64,000 nucleotides of DNA, taken from the NCBI GenBank assembly GCA_964574935.1, contig CAZNOZ010000012.1, forward strand, positions 4,930 to 68,929, written 5' to 3'. Shown here one piece after another: positions 24,688 to 34,572 of this stretch (its first letter is position 1; every line of letters begins with the position of its first letter). The translations under genes and the position numbers were made by a program. The notes under the pieces were generated by a model, which did not search any database, was not told the DNA's origin, and saw only the letters and a list, made by a program, of their open reading frames with translations. This stretch comes from JBBECE01 sp964574935 (GTDB taxonomy: Bacteria > Pseudomonadota > Alphaproteobacteria > Rhizobiales > Devosiaceae).

Positions 24688-25954
24688 CACCACAGGCGCC
24701 GAGCTTCTCCTCCAGCCGCTCGAAGCCGCGGTCGAGATGGTAGATGCGATTGACGACGGTTTCGCCCTGGGCCGCCAGACCGGCGATGACCAGCGACACC
24801 GAGGCTCTCAGATCGGTCGCCATGACCTGGGCGCCGGTGAGCTCGGGGACGCCGACGATTGTCGCCTGCTGGCCGTCGACATGGATGTCGGCCCCGAAGC
24901 GGGCCAGTTCGTCGGCGTGCATGAAGCGGTTCTCGAAAATCGTCTCGGTGATCTTCGCGGTGCCCGTCGACCGGGTCATCAGCGCCATGTACTGGGCCTG
25001 CAGGTCGGTGGGGAAGCCCGGAAAGGGCGCCGTCGTCACATCGACGGGCAGGATGCCGTTGCCGTTCTGGACGACGCGGATACCACCGTCCTCGGTAGTG
25101 ATGCCGACGCCGGTCAGAGCGAGGGTTTCGAGCGCCGCCTCGAGCAGTTCGGGCCGGGCGTTGCGCAGCAACACGTCGCCGCCGGTCATCGCGGTGGCCA
25201 TCGCATAGGTGCCGGTCTCGATGCGGTCGGGCAGCACCTCGTGGTGGGTCCCGTGCAGCCGGTCGACGCCGTCGATGGTCACGGTGTCGGTGCCGACGCC
25301 GGAGATTTGCGCGCCCATGGCGCTCAGACAGCGCGCCAGGTCGCCGACCTCGGGCTCGCGGGCAGCGTTGGCGATGACGGTCCGGCCGTCGGCGAGGGAT
25401 GCCGCCATCATCATGACATGGGTGGCGCCCACGGAGGGCTTGGGCAGCGCGATCTCCGCTCCGCTCAGCCGTCCGCCGGGCGCCCTGGCGACGACATAGC
25501 CGGCGTCGATATCGATGTCGGCGCCGAGCGCCTCGAGCCCCTGCAGATAAAAGTCGACCGGACGCGTGCCGATGGCGCAGCCCCCGGGCAGCGACACCTT
25601 CGCCTGGCCCTCGCGCGCCAGCAGCGGCCCGATCACCCAGAAACTGGCGCGCATCTTCGAGACCAGCTCATAGGGCGCGCAGGTGTCGACGATCTCGGCG
25701 GCGGTGAAGGTGATGCGCTGGCCGCCCATCGTCGCCTCGTCGCGGCGCCGTCCTTCGAGCGCGACGCCGACGCCGTGGTTGATCAGGATGGACTGCAGCT
25801 GGGTGACGTCGGCGAGCCGCGGCACGTTGGCCAGCGTCAGCGGCTCGTCGGTCAGGAGCGAGGCGATCATCAGCGGCAGGGCGGCGTTCTTGGCGCCGGA
25901 AATCGGCAGCTCGCCATGGAGCTGATTGCCGCCGACGAGCCTTATGCGATCCAT
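24662..25954 (-). CDS. murA: UDP-N-acetylglucosamine 1-carboxyvinyltransferase
   Basis: First committed step of peptidoglycan synthesis: transfers enolpyruvate from PEP to UDP-GlcNAc; target of fosfomycin. 430 residues. The catalytic cysteine C126 (GGCAIGTRPVD) is present, so the enzyme should be fosfomycin-sensitive. Also seen: GAKNAALPLM near the N-terminus and MTRSTGTAKITETIFENRFM. ATG 25954 chosen (MDRIRLVGGN). A partial copy of the 3' end lies beyond the N gap, see the gap entry. Confidence 0.97.
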   Translation of the reverse strand: MDRIRLVGGNQLHGELPISGAKNAALPLMIASLLTDEPLTLANVPRLADVTQLQSILINHGVGVALEGRRRDEATMGGQRITFTAAEIVDTCAPYELVSKMRASFWVIGPLLAREGQAKVSLPGGCAIGTRPVDFYLQGLEALGADIDIDAGYVVARAPGGRLSGAEIALPKPSVGATHVMMMAASLADGRTVIANAAREPEVGDLARCLSAMGAQISGVGTDTVTIDGVDRLHGTHHEVLPDRIETGTYAMATAMTGGDVLLRNARPELLEAALETLALTGVGITTEDGGIRVVQNGNGILPVDVTTAPFPGFPTDLQAQYMALMTRSTGTAKITETIFENRFMHADELARFGADIHVDGQQATIVGVPELTGAQVMATDLRASVSLVIAGLAAQGETVVNRIYHLDRGFERLEEKLGACGAEIERLAG

Positions 25955-26053
25955 GCCATCGGGTCCGCGAGATAGGGGCATCGGTGGTATCCTACCTCAT
26001 TTGCCGCATCAAGCGGCACCGAAGCGAGGCCCCTTGCCTCGTGGCGTTCGGGC

Positions 26054-26203
26054 TCAGTCGCGGGAAGCGGTCGGTCCTTTGCCCGCGCCACCCTCGCCGC
26101 CGGTCTCTTCGGCGGGCCGGGCCCGCTGTTTGCGACGCCTCAGATTGTCGCGCAGGCGCTGGGCCAAACGTTTCATGCGATCGTCGGCCTTCTTGTCGCT
26201 CAT
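26054..26203 (-). CDS. Small basic protein upstream of murA
   Basis: 49 residues from the ATG at 26203, starting MSDKKADDRMKRLAQRLRDN and very rich in Arg and Lys, with a disordered GEGGAGKGPTASRD tail. No known domain. Short basic proteins of this kind are common near murA in related bacteria. Predicted to be one amphipathic helix; RNA or membrane binding is possible but not shown. Confidence 0.6.
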   Translation of the reverse strand: MSDKKADDRMKRLAQRLRDNLRRRKQRARPAEETGGEGGAGKGPTASRD

Positions 26204-26304
26204 GCGTGCCTGCCTCGATGGGAGTTCACTGCCCACATCTGCTTGCCACCGATTCCCGACTTGCGTCCAGAGGCGCTCCTATGGCATCGAAGCGCCGCGC
26301 CAGC

Positions 26305-26379
26305 GCTGCCGTAGCTCAGTGGTAGAGCACCCCCTTGGTAAGGGGGAGGTCGTGTGTTCAATCCACACCGGCAGCACCA
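26305..26379 (+). tRNA. tRNA-Thr (GGT)
   Basis: Full cloverleaf on the plus strand: acceptor GCTGCCG with CGGCAGC, D-arm AGCTCAGTGGTAGAGC, anticodon stem CCCCC/GGGGG with loop TTGGTAA giving GGT, T-arm GTGTGTTCAATCCACAC, and encoded CCA. Confidence 0.97.
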
Positions 26380-26496
26380 CTGCTTCTTGCCAACCGCCCT
26401 CCCCCATTTCCACCGGCCCTTCATTGACGCCGGCAAGGCCGACGCCGTACGCATGGCGCCAGGGCTGCATTCGGCCGGCCGCCAGGCGGAGCGCTC

Positions 26497-27615
26497 ATGG
26501 GCGCCTATATCCTCCGACGCCTTCTTCTCATGATCCCGACCGTCGTCGGGATCATGGCGGTCTCGTTCCTGGTCGTGCAGTTCGCCCCCGGCGGGCCGGT
26601 CGAACGGGTGATCGCCCAATTCTCCGGCATGGAGGTCTCGGCGACGGCCCGCGTCACCGGCAGCGCCCAGGGCGACTTCGCCGGCCAGCAGACCCAGCAG
26701 TCCGACACCGCCGGCGAAGACGAGATCACCTCGCGCTACCGCGGGGCGCAGGGGCTCGACCCGGCCTTCGTGCGCCAGATCGAGAAGCAGTTCGGCTTCG
26801 ACAAGCCGCCGCTCGAGCGCTTCTTCTACATGATGTGGAATTATCTGAGGTTCGATTTCGGCGACAGCTACTTCCGCGACATCTCGGTGATCGACCTGAT
26901 CCTCGAGAAGATGCCGGTGTCGATCTCGCTCGGCTTGTGGATGACGCTGATCTCCTACGGCATCTCGATCCCGCTGGGCATCTCAAAGGCGGTCCGCGAC
27001 GGCACGCGCTTCGACGTCTGGACCTCCGGGGTGATCGTCATCGGCTACGCGATCCCGGGATTTTTGTTCGCGGTGCTGCTGATCGTCCTGTTTGCGGGCG
27101 GCAGTTTTCTCGACCTGTTTCCGCTGCGCGGGCTGACCTCGGAGAATTTCGCCACGCTGAGCTGGCCTGCCAAGGTCCTCGACTACATCTGGCACATCAC
27201 GCTGCCGATCATCGCGATGGCGATCGGCGCCTTCGCCACCACGACGCTGCTGACCAAGAACTCGTTCCTCGATGAAATCCGCAAGCAGTATGTGGTCACC
27301 GCCCGCGCCAAGGGGCTGGGCGAGCGCCAGGTGCTCTACGGGCACGTCTTCCGCAACGCCATGCTGATCATCATCGCGGGGTTCCCGGGGGCCTTCGTCG
27401 GGGCCTTTTTCGGCGGATCGCTTCTGATCGAGACGATCTTCTCGCTGGACGGGCTGGGCCTGCTTGGCTTCGAATCCGTCCTCAACCGCGACTATCCGGT
27501 CGTCTTCGCGACGCTCTTCATCTTCTCGCTGCTGGGTCTGGTGGTGACGCTGATCTCCGACCTCACCTACACCTGGGTCGATCCGCGGATCGACTTCGAG
27601 ACGCGGGAGGTGTGA
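26497..27615 (+). CDS. yejB: Peptide ABC transporter permease YejB
   Basis: First permease of the YejABEF importer for peptides (microcin C in E. coli; linked to resistance against host NCR peptides in Sinorhizobium). 372 residues, with one helix at 5-25, a long periplasmic insert (about 30-110) typical of YejB, then five more helices. The late sequence IRKQYVVTARAKGLGERQVLYGH is the ATPase-contacting loop. GGCGGAG precedes the ATG. First gene of yejB-yejE-yejF-yejA. Confidence 0.93.
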   Translation: MGAYILRRLLLMIPTVVGIMAVSFLVVQFAPGGPVERVIAQFSGMEVSATARVTGSAQGDFAGQQTQQSDTAGEDEITSRYRGAQGLDPAFVRQIEKQFGFDKPPLERFFYMMWNYLRFDFGDSYFRDISVIDLILEKMPVSISLGLWMTLISYGISIPLGISKAVRDGTRFDVWTSGVIVIGYAIPGFLFAVLLIVLFAGGSFLDLFPLRGLTSENFATLSWPAKVLDYIWHITLPIIAMAIGAFATTTLLTKNSFLDEIRKQYVVTARAKGLGERQVLYGHVFRNAMLIIIAGFPGAFVGAFFGGSLLIETIFSLDGLGLLGFESVLNRDYPVVFATLFIFSLLGLVVTLISDLTYTWVDPRIDFETREV

Positions 27616-27621
27616 GCGGCG

Positions 27622-28791
27622 ATGGAGTTCGTGCCTGCTCTCGAGCCGCGCGAGGCGCTGTTGCGCGAGCCGGCGGACGCGGCGGTCTCGGCAAGGCCGC
27701 GCCTCTCCCCGATCAATCGCCGCCGGCTTGAGAACTTCCGGCGCAACCGGCGGGGGGTCTTTTCGCTGGTGGCGTTCGTGGTGCTGTTCGTGGTGACGCT
27801 CTTCGCCGAGCTCATCGCCGACGACCGGCCGATTGTGGTGATGTACCAAGGCGAGCTGCTCTTTCCGGTGGTGGTGAACTATCCCGAATCGAAGTTCGGA
27901 GGGTTCCTGGCGACGACGAGCTACCGGGACCCTTTCATCCTCCACGAGATCGAGGCCAACGGCTGGATGGTCTGGCCGCCGGTGCGCTATTCCTACCGCA
28001 CGACGGATGCGGCGTTGCCGGTGCCGGCCCCGGCGCCGCCGTTCTGGCTGATGAGCGCCGACGAGCGATGCCAGCGCTATCCGCAGGGTGCCGATGACCC
28101 CAACTGCATCACCGGCAACCTGCACTGGCTGGGCACCGACGATCAGGGGCGGGACGTGGTGGCGCGGCTGATCCACGGCTTCCGGATTTCGGTGTTGTTC
28201 GGGCTGACGCTGACCATCGCCTCTTCGGTCATCGGGGTCGCGGCGGGGGCGGTGCAGGGCTATTTCGGTGGCTGGACGGACCTTTTGTTCCAGCGCTTCA
28301 TCGAGATCTGGACCTCGATCCCGGCCCTCTACCTGTTGTTGATCATCTCCTCGGTGCTGGTGCCCAGCTTCTGGGTGTTGCTGGTGATCCTGTTGCTTTT
28401 TTCCTGGGTGGCGCTGGTCGGGCTGGTGCGCGCCGAGTTCCTGAGGGGCCGCAATTTCGAATACATCAACGCCGCCCGGGCGCTCGGCCTGACCAACCTT
28501 GCGATCATGTTCAAGCACCTGTTGCCCAACGCCATGGTCGCGACACTGACCTTCGTGCCGTTCATCCTGATCGGCTCGATCGCGACCCTCGCCTCGCTCG
28601 ATTTTCTGGGCTTCGGGCTACCGCCCGGCTCGCCGTCGCTGGGCGAACTGCTGGCGCAGGGCAAGAACAACATCCAGGCCCCGTGGCTGGGCCTGACGGG
28701 GTTCCTGTCGATTTCGGTGATGCTGAGCCTGTTGATCTTCGTCGGCGAGGCGGCGCGCGACGCCTTCGACCCGCGCAAGATCTTTCGGTGA
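27622..28791 (+). CDS. yejE: Peptide ABC transporter permease YejE
   Basis: Second permease, 389 residues. An N-terminal helix (about 45-67) is followed by a long periplasmic region specific to YejE (KFGGFLATTSYRDPFI, then HWLGTDDQGRDVVARLIHGF), then five helices. EYINAARALGLTNLAIMFKHL is the ATPase contact loop. It begins six bases after yejB. Confidence 0.93.
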   Translation: MEFVPALEPREALLREPADAAVSARPRLSPINRRRLENFRRNRRGVFSLVAFVVLFVVTLFAELIADDRPIVVMYQGELLFPVVVNYPESKFGGFLATTSYRDPFILHEIEANGWMVWPPVRYSYRTTDAALPVPAPAPPFWLMSADERCQRYPQGADDPNCITGNLHWLGTDDQGRDVVARLIHGFRISVLFGLTLTIASSVIGVAAGAVQGYFGGWTDLLFQRFIEIWTSIPALYLLLIISSVLVPSFWVLLVILLLFSWVALVGLVRAEFLRGRNFEYINAARALGLTNLAIMFKHLLPNAMVATLTFVPFILIGSIATLASLDFLGFGLPPGSPSLGELLAQGKNNIQAPWLGLTGFLSISVMLSLLIFVGEAARDAFDPRKIFR

Positions 28792-28797
28792 CCCGGC

Positions 28798-30444
28798 ATG
28801 GATGATCCTGGCCAGACCGGCGGCCCGCTGCTCACGGTCCGCGATCTGAGCGTACGCTTCGAGCAGGCCGGCAACGTCACCGACGCGGTGCGCTCGATCA
28901 GCTTCGAGATCGGCGCCGGCGAGACGGTGGCGCTGGTCGGCGAGTCCGGCTCGGGAAAGTCGGTGACGGCGCTTTCGATCCTCAGACTCCTGCCCTACCC
29001 GGCCGCCGCCCATCCCTCCGGGACGATCGAGTTCAAGGGGCAGGACCTGCTCACCGTCGGCGAGCGGCAGATGCGCCAGGTGCGCGGCAACGACATATCG
29101 ATCGTCTTTCAGGAACCGATGAGTTCGCTCAACCCGTTGCACACCATCGAGCGGCAGGTCGGCGAGGTCCTCAAGGTCCACCGGGGCATGGGCGAGGCGC
29201 AGGTCCGCGCGCGCACCCTGGAGCTGCTCGGCCAGGTCGGCATCAAGGACCCCGCCGCCAGAATGGCCGCCTATCCGCACCAGCTTTCCGGCGGACAGCG
29301 GCAGCGGGCCATGATCGCGATGGCGCTCGCCAACGAACCGGACCTCTTTATCGCCGACGAGCCGACCACCGCCCTCGACGTTACCGTGCAGGCGCAGATC
29401 CTGACGCTCCTCAGGGACCTCAGGGCCCGCATGGGCATGGCAATGCTCTTCATCACGCACGATCTGGGGATCGTGCGGCGCATGGCGGACCGCGTCTGCG
29501 TCATGCGCGAAGGCGAGATCGTCGAACAGGGCGAGACCGCCTCCGTGTTCGCCGCACCCCGGCACGCCTACACCAGGCACCTGATCGCCGCCGAACCGAA
29601 AGGCCGGCCGCGTGAGGTCGCACCGGCAAGCCCGACGATCGTCGAGACGGCCGATCTCAGGGTCTGGTTTCCGGTGCGCAGGGGCCTGTTGCGGCGCACC
29701 GTCGGCCACATCAAGGCTGTCGACGGCATCGACATCGCCATCCGCCGGGGCGAGACGCTGGGGGTGGTCGGCGAATCCGGCTCAGGCAAGACGACCCTGG
29801 GGCTCGCGGTGTTGCGGCTGATTTCGTCGCAAGGCCGGATCGCCTTTCTCGGGGAGGACATCCAGGGGCGCTCGTTCGCCGACATGCGGGGGTTGCGCCG
29901 GCATATGCAGATCGTTTTCCAGGACCCCTACGGTTCGCTCAGCCCGCGGATGTCGGTGGGCGACATCGTCGCGGAGGGCCTCGACGTGCACCGGCCGGAT
30001 CTCGACGAAGCCGGCCGCGACCGCGCGGTGGTCAAGGCGCTCGAAGAAGTCGGGCTCGATCCCGAAACCCGGCTGCGCTATCCGCACGAATTCTCCGGCG
30101 GCCAGCGGCAGCGGATCGCGGTCGCGCGGGCGATGATCCTGGAGCCGAAATTCGTCGTCCTGGACGAGCCGACCTCGTCGCTGGACATGAGCGTGCAGGC
30201 GCAGGTTGTCGAATTGCTGCGCGAGCTGCAGGCGAGACACTCGCTGACCTACATGTTCATTTCCCACGACCTGAAGGTCGTCAGGGCGCTCGCCAACACC
30301 GTGATCGTGATGCGGGACGGGCGGGTGGTCGAACAGGGCGCCGCCGAGACGGTGCTCGCCGAACCGCGGACCGACTACACCCGAGCGCTCCTGGCAGCCG
30401 CATTCGATCTCAGCGCCGGGCCGCCGGACGCGGTACAGCAGTAG
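28798..30444 (+). CDS. yejF: Peptide ABC transporter ATPase YejF (two ATPase domains)
   Basis: 548 residues with two complete ABC domains. Domain 1 (about 5-260): Walker A GESGSGKS, signature LSGGQRQ, Walker B DLFIADEPTTALD. Domain 2 (about 285-530): GESGSGKTT, FSGGQRQ, FVVLDEPTSSLD. The linker carries the oligopeptide-transporter C-terminal motif. It is spaced six bases after yejE and powers both permeases. Confidence 0.94.
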   Translation: MDDPGQTGGPLLTVRDLSVRFEQAGNVTDAVRSISFEIGAGETVALVGESGSGKSVTALSILRLLPYPAAAHPSGTIEFKGQDLLTVGERQMRQVRGNDISIVFQEPMSSLNPLHTIERQVGEVLKVHRGMGEAQVRARTLELLGQVGIKDPAARMAAYPHQLSGGQRQRAMIAMALANEPDLFIADEPTTALDVTVQAQILTLLRDLRARMGMAMLFITHDLGIVRRMADRVCVMREGEIVEQGETASVFAAPRHAYTRHLIAAEPKGRPREVAPASPTIVETADLRVWFPVRRGLLRRTVGHIKAVDGIDIAIRRGETLGVVGESGSGKTTLGLAVLRLISSQGRIAFLGEDIQGRSFADMRGLRRHMQIVFQDPYGSLSPRMSVGDIVAEGLDVHRPDLDEAGRDRAVVKALEEVGLDPETRLRYPHEFSGGQRQRIAVARAMILEPKFVVLDEPTSSLDMSVQAQVVELLRELQARHSLTYMFISHDLKVVRALANTVIVMRDGRVVEQGAAETVLAEPRTDYTRALLAAAFDLSAGPPDAVQQ

Positions 30445-30542
30445 CCTGCAACGGCGCACAAATTGCCCCGACCGGCCTCGCCGCGCCACGATTTCCGGCC
30501 TAGACTGGCCTCCCCCACCGGCACCGCGCGGGAGCGAACGCA

Positions 30543-32393
30543 ATGATGAAACCGATCTTTCGGCTCGCCCTGATGGCGCTCGCGGGCCTGGCGCTGGCTG
30601 GTTCGCCGGCCGCCGCCCAGGATGGCGCATGGCAACACGCAACCTCGCTAATCGGCGAGCCCAAATACCCGCCGGGTTTCGCGCATTTCGACTATGTGAA
30701 CCCCGATGCGCCCAAGGGCGGCACCGTCCGCCTGTCGGTGACGGGCAGCTTCGACACCTTCAATCCTGTTCTGCCGCAGGGGGAGACAGCGAGCGGGCTC
30801 GGCCTGGTCGTGGAGACCCTGATGACCACGTCGCTGGACGAAACCTCGACCCAATACGGGCTGCTCGCCGACGGCTTCCGCGCCGCCGACGACTATTCCT
30901 CGGTGACCTACCATTTGAACCCGAAGGCGCGCTGGCAGGACGGCGAACCGATCACGGTCGAGGATGTGATCTGGACTTTCAACAAGCTGATTGAGCTCAA
31001 CCCGGCGCAGGCGGCCTACTACGCCAATGTGGTCTCGGTCGAGCAGACCGGCGAGGGCGAGGTGACGTTCACCTTCGACCAGGGCGGCAATCGCGAACTG
31101 CCGCACATCGTCGGGCAGCTGCTGGTGTTGCCCAAGCACTGGTGGGAGGGCGTCGGCCCGAACGGCGAGCCACGCGATATCGGCGCCTCGAGCCTGGAGC
31201 CGCCGCTCGGTTCGGGGCCATACCGGCTGGCTGAATTCAGCCCCGGACGCTCGGTGGTGTTCGAGCGGGTGCCGGACTATTGGGGCGCCGACGAGCCGGT
31301 CAATATCGGGCAGAACAATTTCGACAAGGTCCGCTACGAGTATTTCCGCGACACCACCGTGCAGTTCGAGGCCTTCAAGGGCGACCAGTTCGACTGGTGG
31401 AGCGAGAACATCGCGAGGCGCTGGGCCACCGGCTACGACTTCGCCGCGGTCGAACAAAATCGCGTCGTGCGCGAGCTTTTCGAGGAGCCCTATCGCGACT
31501 CCGGGATCATGGTCGGCTTCATCCCCAATCTGCGGCGCCAGACCTTCCAGGATCCGCGGGTGCGCGAGGCGATCAACTACGCCCTCGATTTCGAGGAACT
31601 CAACCGCACCATTTTCTTCGGCCAGTATGAGCGCATCAACTCGTTCTTCTACGGTACCGATCTGGCGGCGTCCGGCCTGCCGACAGGCAAGGAGCTGGAG
31701 ATCCTCGAAAGCGTCAGGGACCTGGTGCCCGAAGAGGTGTTCACGACCGCCTACGCCAATCCGGTCGGTGGCAGTCCCGAAAACCTCAGATCCAATCTCG
31801 CCAAGGCGCTGGAGCTGCTCGAAGAAGCCGGCTACCGGCTCGACGGCAACCGGCTGGTGGACGCCAACGGCGAGCAGTTGAGTTTCGAGATTTTGCTGAA
31901 CGGGCCGACGATCGAGGTCGTGGCCATTCCCTGGCAGACCAATCTCGAACGGATCGGCATCGCGGCCACGGTCAGGACCGTCGACAGCCCGCAATGGGTC
32001 AACCGCGTGCGCTCGCGCGATTTCGACGTCATCTACACCGGCTGGCTGCAATCGCTTTCCCCGGGCAACGAACAGCGCGCTTTCTGGGGCTCGGAAGCGG
32101 CCGGCGAAGACAACTCCAGCAACTACGCGGGCATCGCCGACCCCGGCGTCGACGCGCTGATCGACAAGGTGATCTTCGCCGAGGATCGCGACGAGCTCGT
32201 CGCCGCGACCCACGCGCTCGACCGGGTGCTGATGGCCAATCATTTCGTCGTCCCGAGCTACACGCTGAGAAAAGCGCGGATTGCGCGCTGGGACCGGTTC
32301 AGCCACCCCGACGAGCTGCCTGAATACGCCATCGGTTTTCCGACCATCTGGTGGTGGGACGAAGAAAAGGCGGCGCGGACCGGTGGGCCCTAG
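30543..32393 (+). CDS. yejA: Periplasmic peptide-binding protein YejA
   Basis: Binding protein of 616 residues (SBP family 5). Signal peptide 1-25 ending AAAQ. The mature start carries the family sequence GEPKYPPGFAHFDYVNPDAP. It is unusual in following yejBEF, where E. coli has yejA first; the 98-bp gap before it could hold its own promoter. GGGAGCGAACGCA lies upstream of the ATG. Confidence 0.93.
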   Translation: MMKPIFRLALMALAGLALAGSPAAAQDGAWQHATSLIGEPKYPPGFAHFDYVNPDAPKGGTVRLSVTGSFDTFNPVLPQGETASGLGLVVETLMTTSLDETSTQYGLLADGFRAADDYSSVTYHLNPKARWQDGEPITVEDVIWTFNKLIELNPAQAAYYANVVSVEQTGEGEVTFTFDQGGNRELPHIVGQLLVLPKHWWEGVGPNGEPRDIGASSLEPPLGSGPYRLAEFSPGRSVVFERVPDYWGADEPVNIGQNNFDKVRYEYFRDTTVQFEAFKGDQFDWWSENIARRWATGYDFAAVEQNRVVRELFEEPYRDSGIMVGFIPNLRRQTFQDPRVREAINYALDFEELNRTIFFGQYERINSFFYGTDLAASGLPTGKELEILESVRDLVPEEVFTTAYANPVGGSPENLRSNLAKALELLEEAGYRLDGNRLVDANGEQLSFEILLNGPTIEVVAIPWQTNLERIGIAATVRTVDSPQWVNRVRSRDFDVIYTGWLQSLSPGNEQRAFWGSEAAGEDNSSNYAGIADPGVDALIDKVIFAEDRDELVAATHALDRVLMANHFVVPSYTLRKARIARWDRFSHPDELPEYAIGFPTIWWWDEEKAARTGGP

Positions 32394-32530
32394 GCGATCG
32401 GCGGCGCCCGGTTCCGCATGAGGCGCGCGCGCAGGGCATTGTCCGGCCGGTGTGAACCGGACGCTTTGCGCCCGGGGTGCGACAGCTGTGGAATCGTCGC
32501 CCCTCGCGCCGAGATCGGGGCGGTGTGCAA

Positions 32531-33760
32531 GTGAGGTCGCCCTTGCGCAGGCTGGGTCGGCGCATCGAAAAGCTCGCCGTCGATACGCTCGCCATTCCGT
32601 TGGAACGCAAAGCCGCCATACGTCGCGGCGCCAGGTTTGTCGGGCACTATTTGATGGTCACCGGCAGCGCCGGCAAGGGCACCGCGACGCAGATGACCGG
32701 ACAGGCGCTCGGCGCCTATGGCACGGCCCGCGCGTCCGACGAAAACAACCTCTTGCGCGGCGTCATCAATACCCTTCGCAGGCTCGACGCGCCCGTTGAC
32801 TATCTGGTGCAGGAGGTCGCCAGCGTGAGCCCCGGCCAAATCGAGCGCGCAACCGGCCTGCTGCCCATCGACGTCGCCATTATCACGACGATCGGCTCGG
32901 ACCATCTCGAGAACTACGAGGACCGGGCGGCTCTCGTGAAGGAGAAGGGGCACCTGGTCGAACGTGTCCGGCCCGGCGGGTTCGCGGTCCTCAACGCCGA
33001 CGATCGGTCGGTCATGTCGATGGCGACGCGCACCGGCGAGAAAATCGTCACCTACGGGCTCGCCGCCCAAGCCGATGTGCGGGCCGAGAACATCGCATGC
33101 CGGTGGCCGGAGAGGCTGAGCTTCGATCTGGTCATCGGCGACTGGCGCCGCCGGGTGCACACGCAACTGGCGTCGTCGATCTTCGTGAGCGGTATTCTCG
33201 CCGCGTTCGCGGTCCTGCGTGGCTACGGGCTCGATCCGGAACCGGCGGTACCCGTGATCGAGGCCGTCGAGGCGCGCTACCAGAAGCTGAGCGTGCATCC
33301 GAGCGCCATCGGGCACACTTTCCTTCTGGACGCCGCCAAGGGGTCGCAAAGCGCCACCGAACGATTGCTGGAAGAGCTTCCGAACCTGGCCACCGGCCCC
33401 ACGGTCTATGTGCAGGGACTCCTGCCCTGGACCAGAGGCGAGCCTTCCGAGACGGTGATCCGGCGCGTATTGATCGCGGCAGCCGGCATGGTTGACCATG
33501 TGATCGGCGTCGAAGCGGCCTACGAGCCGGCGCGGGCGCTCGCCGACGAGCCGCAATATTCAAACGTGCACGCGGCACGAAGCTGGCAGGAGGCGCTCGA
33601 GGTGCTTCGCGGGCTGCCGCCTTCGCTGGTGATCGTCAAGGCGGGGTACAAATCCAAGCTGCAGCGCATCTGGCTCGGCGCACAGCAACCGGTCACCTGC
33701 AGGCGCTTGGAGTGCCAACGCAAGGTGGAGTGCATCGACTGCCGATTGCTCGACGCCTGA
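32531..33760 (+). CDS. MurF-like Mur ligase lacking the N-terminal domain, with a Cys4 tail
   Basis: About 409 residues. The ATP-binding loop reads VTGSAGKGTATQM (near residue 43) where Mur ligases have TGSNGKT. Next come the Mur middle-domain motifs: EVASVSPGQ, DVAIITTIGSDHLENY with the conserved His, and FAVLNADD. Unlike MurF it starts almost at the P-loop, so the N-terminal UDP-substrate domain is missing. The end has four cysteines (CRRLECQRKVECIDC), perhaps a metal site. The GTG start at 32531 is a choice; GTG at 32477 is also open. It probably forms an amide bond to an amino acid or peptide, but substrates are unknown. Downstream of the YejABEF peptide importer. Confidence 0.75.
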   Translation: MRSPLRRLGRRIEKLAVDTLAIPLERKAAIRRGARFVGHYLMVTGSAGKGTATQMTGQALGAYGTARASDENNLLRGVINTLRRLDAPVDYLVQEVASVSPGQIERATGLLPIDVAIITTIGSDHLENYEDRAALVKEKGHLVERVRPGGFAVLNADDRSVMSMATRTGEKIVTYGLAAQADVRAENIACRWPERLSFDLVIGDWRRRVHTQLASSIFVSGILAAFAVLRGYGLDPEPAVPVIEAVEARYQKLSVHPSAIGHTFLLDAAKGSQSATERLLEELPNLATGPTVYVQGLLPWTRGEPSETVIRRVLIAAAGMVDHVIGVEAAYEPARALADEPQYSNVHAARSWQEALEVLRGLPPSLVIVKAGYKSKLQRIWLGAQQPVTCRRLECQRKVECIDCRLLDA

Positions 33761-33787
33761 GATCGGGCGGATATCCCGGCCCCTCGC

Positions 33788-34564
33788 TTACAGATTGCCC
33801 CAGCCGCCATCGACGGTGAAGTTCTGTCCCGAGAGCATCCGCGAGTCGTCAGCGGCCAAAAACAGCGCCATCCGGGCCACGTCATCCGGCATGATTCGGT
33901 CCGCAAGTAATTGATTTTGCGCAATTAATTCTGAGGATTCCGGCGTGACGAACTCCTTAAGCTGGCGTTCGGTCATCACCCAGCCGGGCACGATCGTGTT
34001 GACCCTGATCCCGTATCTACCCAGGTCGCGTCCGATCGTCCGCGTGAGCCCGTGGGCGCCGGCCTTCGAGGCCGCGTAGGGCGCGAGATCGGGCAGCGCG
34101 ACCACCCAACTCAGGGACCCGAAATTGATGATCGAGCCCTTGCCGGCCTCGATCATCGCCGGCGCCACGGCCTGGATGGCAAAAAAGAAATGCTTGAGAT
34201 TGACGGCAACGCGGGCGTCCCAGAATTCCTCGTCGATTTCCCGGAAGTCGCGGCGCCCGTCATAGGCGGCGTTGTTGACCAGGACCCCGGCCGGCCCGTG
34301 GGCTTCGGCGAAGTCCGAGATGGCCGAGCGGTAGGCCCCGATGTCGGTGACGTCGCACTCGATGAATTCGACGATCCGGTTGTCGGCGGTGAGCCTGTCG
34401 GCCAGCGCCTGGCCCGCTTCGCGGTTGAGATCGACGAAGCCGACCTTCGCGCCCTGGGCGGCAAAGGCGGCAACCATCGCCGCGCCGATGCCGGCGGCAC
34501 CGCCCGAGATGACCACGGGCACCGTGTCCAGGCTTTTGTATCTGGCGAAATTTTCGTCGCTCAT
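33788..34564 (-). CDS. Short-chain dehydrogenase, XylB-like (aldose 1-dehydrogenase type)
   Basis: SDR of 258 residues. NAD motif SGGAAGIG (about 19-26), NNAAYDGRRDF, catalytic INFGSLSW and YAASKAG, C-terminal VDGGWGNL. The layout and segments such as RVNTIVPGWVMTERQLKEFVTPE match the Caulobacter D-xylose dehydrogenase XylB group. It starts eight bases after the GguC-like gene, so the pair probably acts in oxidative (non-phosphorylating) breakdown of an aldose such as xylose, arabinose or galactose. Confidence 0.82.
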   Translation of the reverse strand: MSDENFARYKSLDTVPVVISGGAAGIGAAMVAAFAAQGAKVGFVDLNREAGQALADRLTADNRIVEFIECDVTDIGAYRSAISDFAEAHGPAGVLVNNAAYDGRRDFREIDEEFWDARVAVNLKHFFFAIQAVAPAMIEAGKGSIINFGSLSWVVALPDLAPYAASKAGAHGLTRTIGRDLGRYGIRVNTIVPGWVMTERQLKEFVTPESSELIAQNQLLADRIMPDDVARMALFLAADDSRMLSGQNFTVDGGWGNL

Positions 34565-34572
34565 TGGAGGCC

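Noticed and set aside
24447..25975. Plus-strand frames running through the N gap at 24.5 kb
   Set aside because: They depend on translating N and oppose murA.
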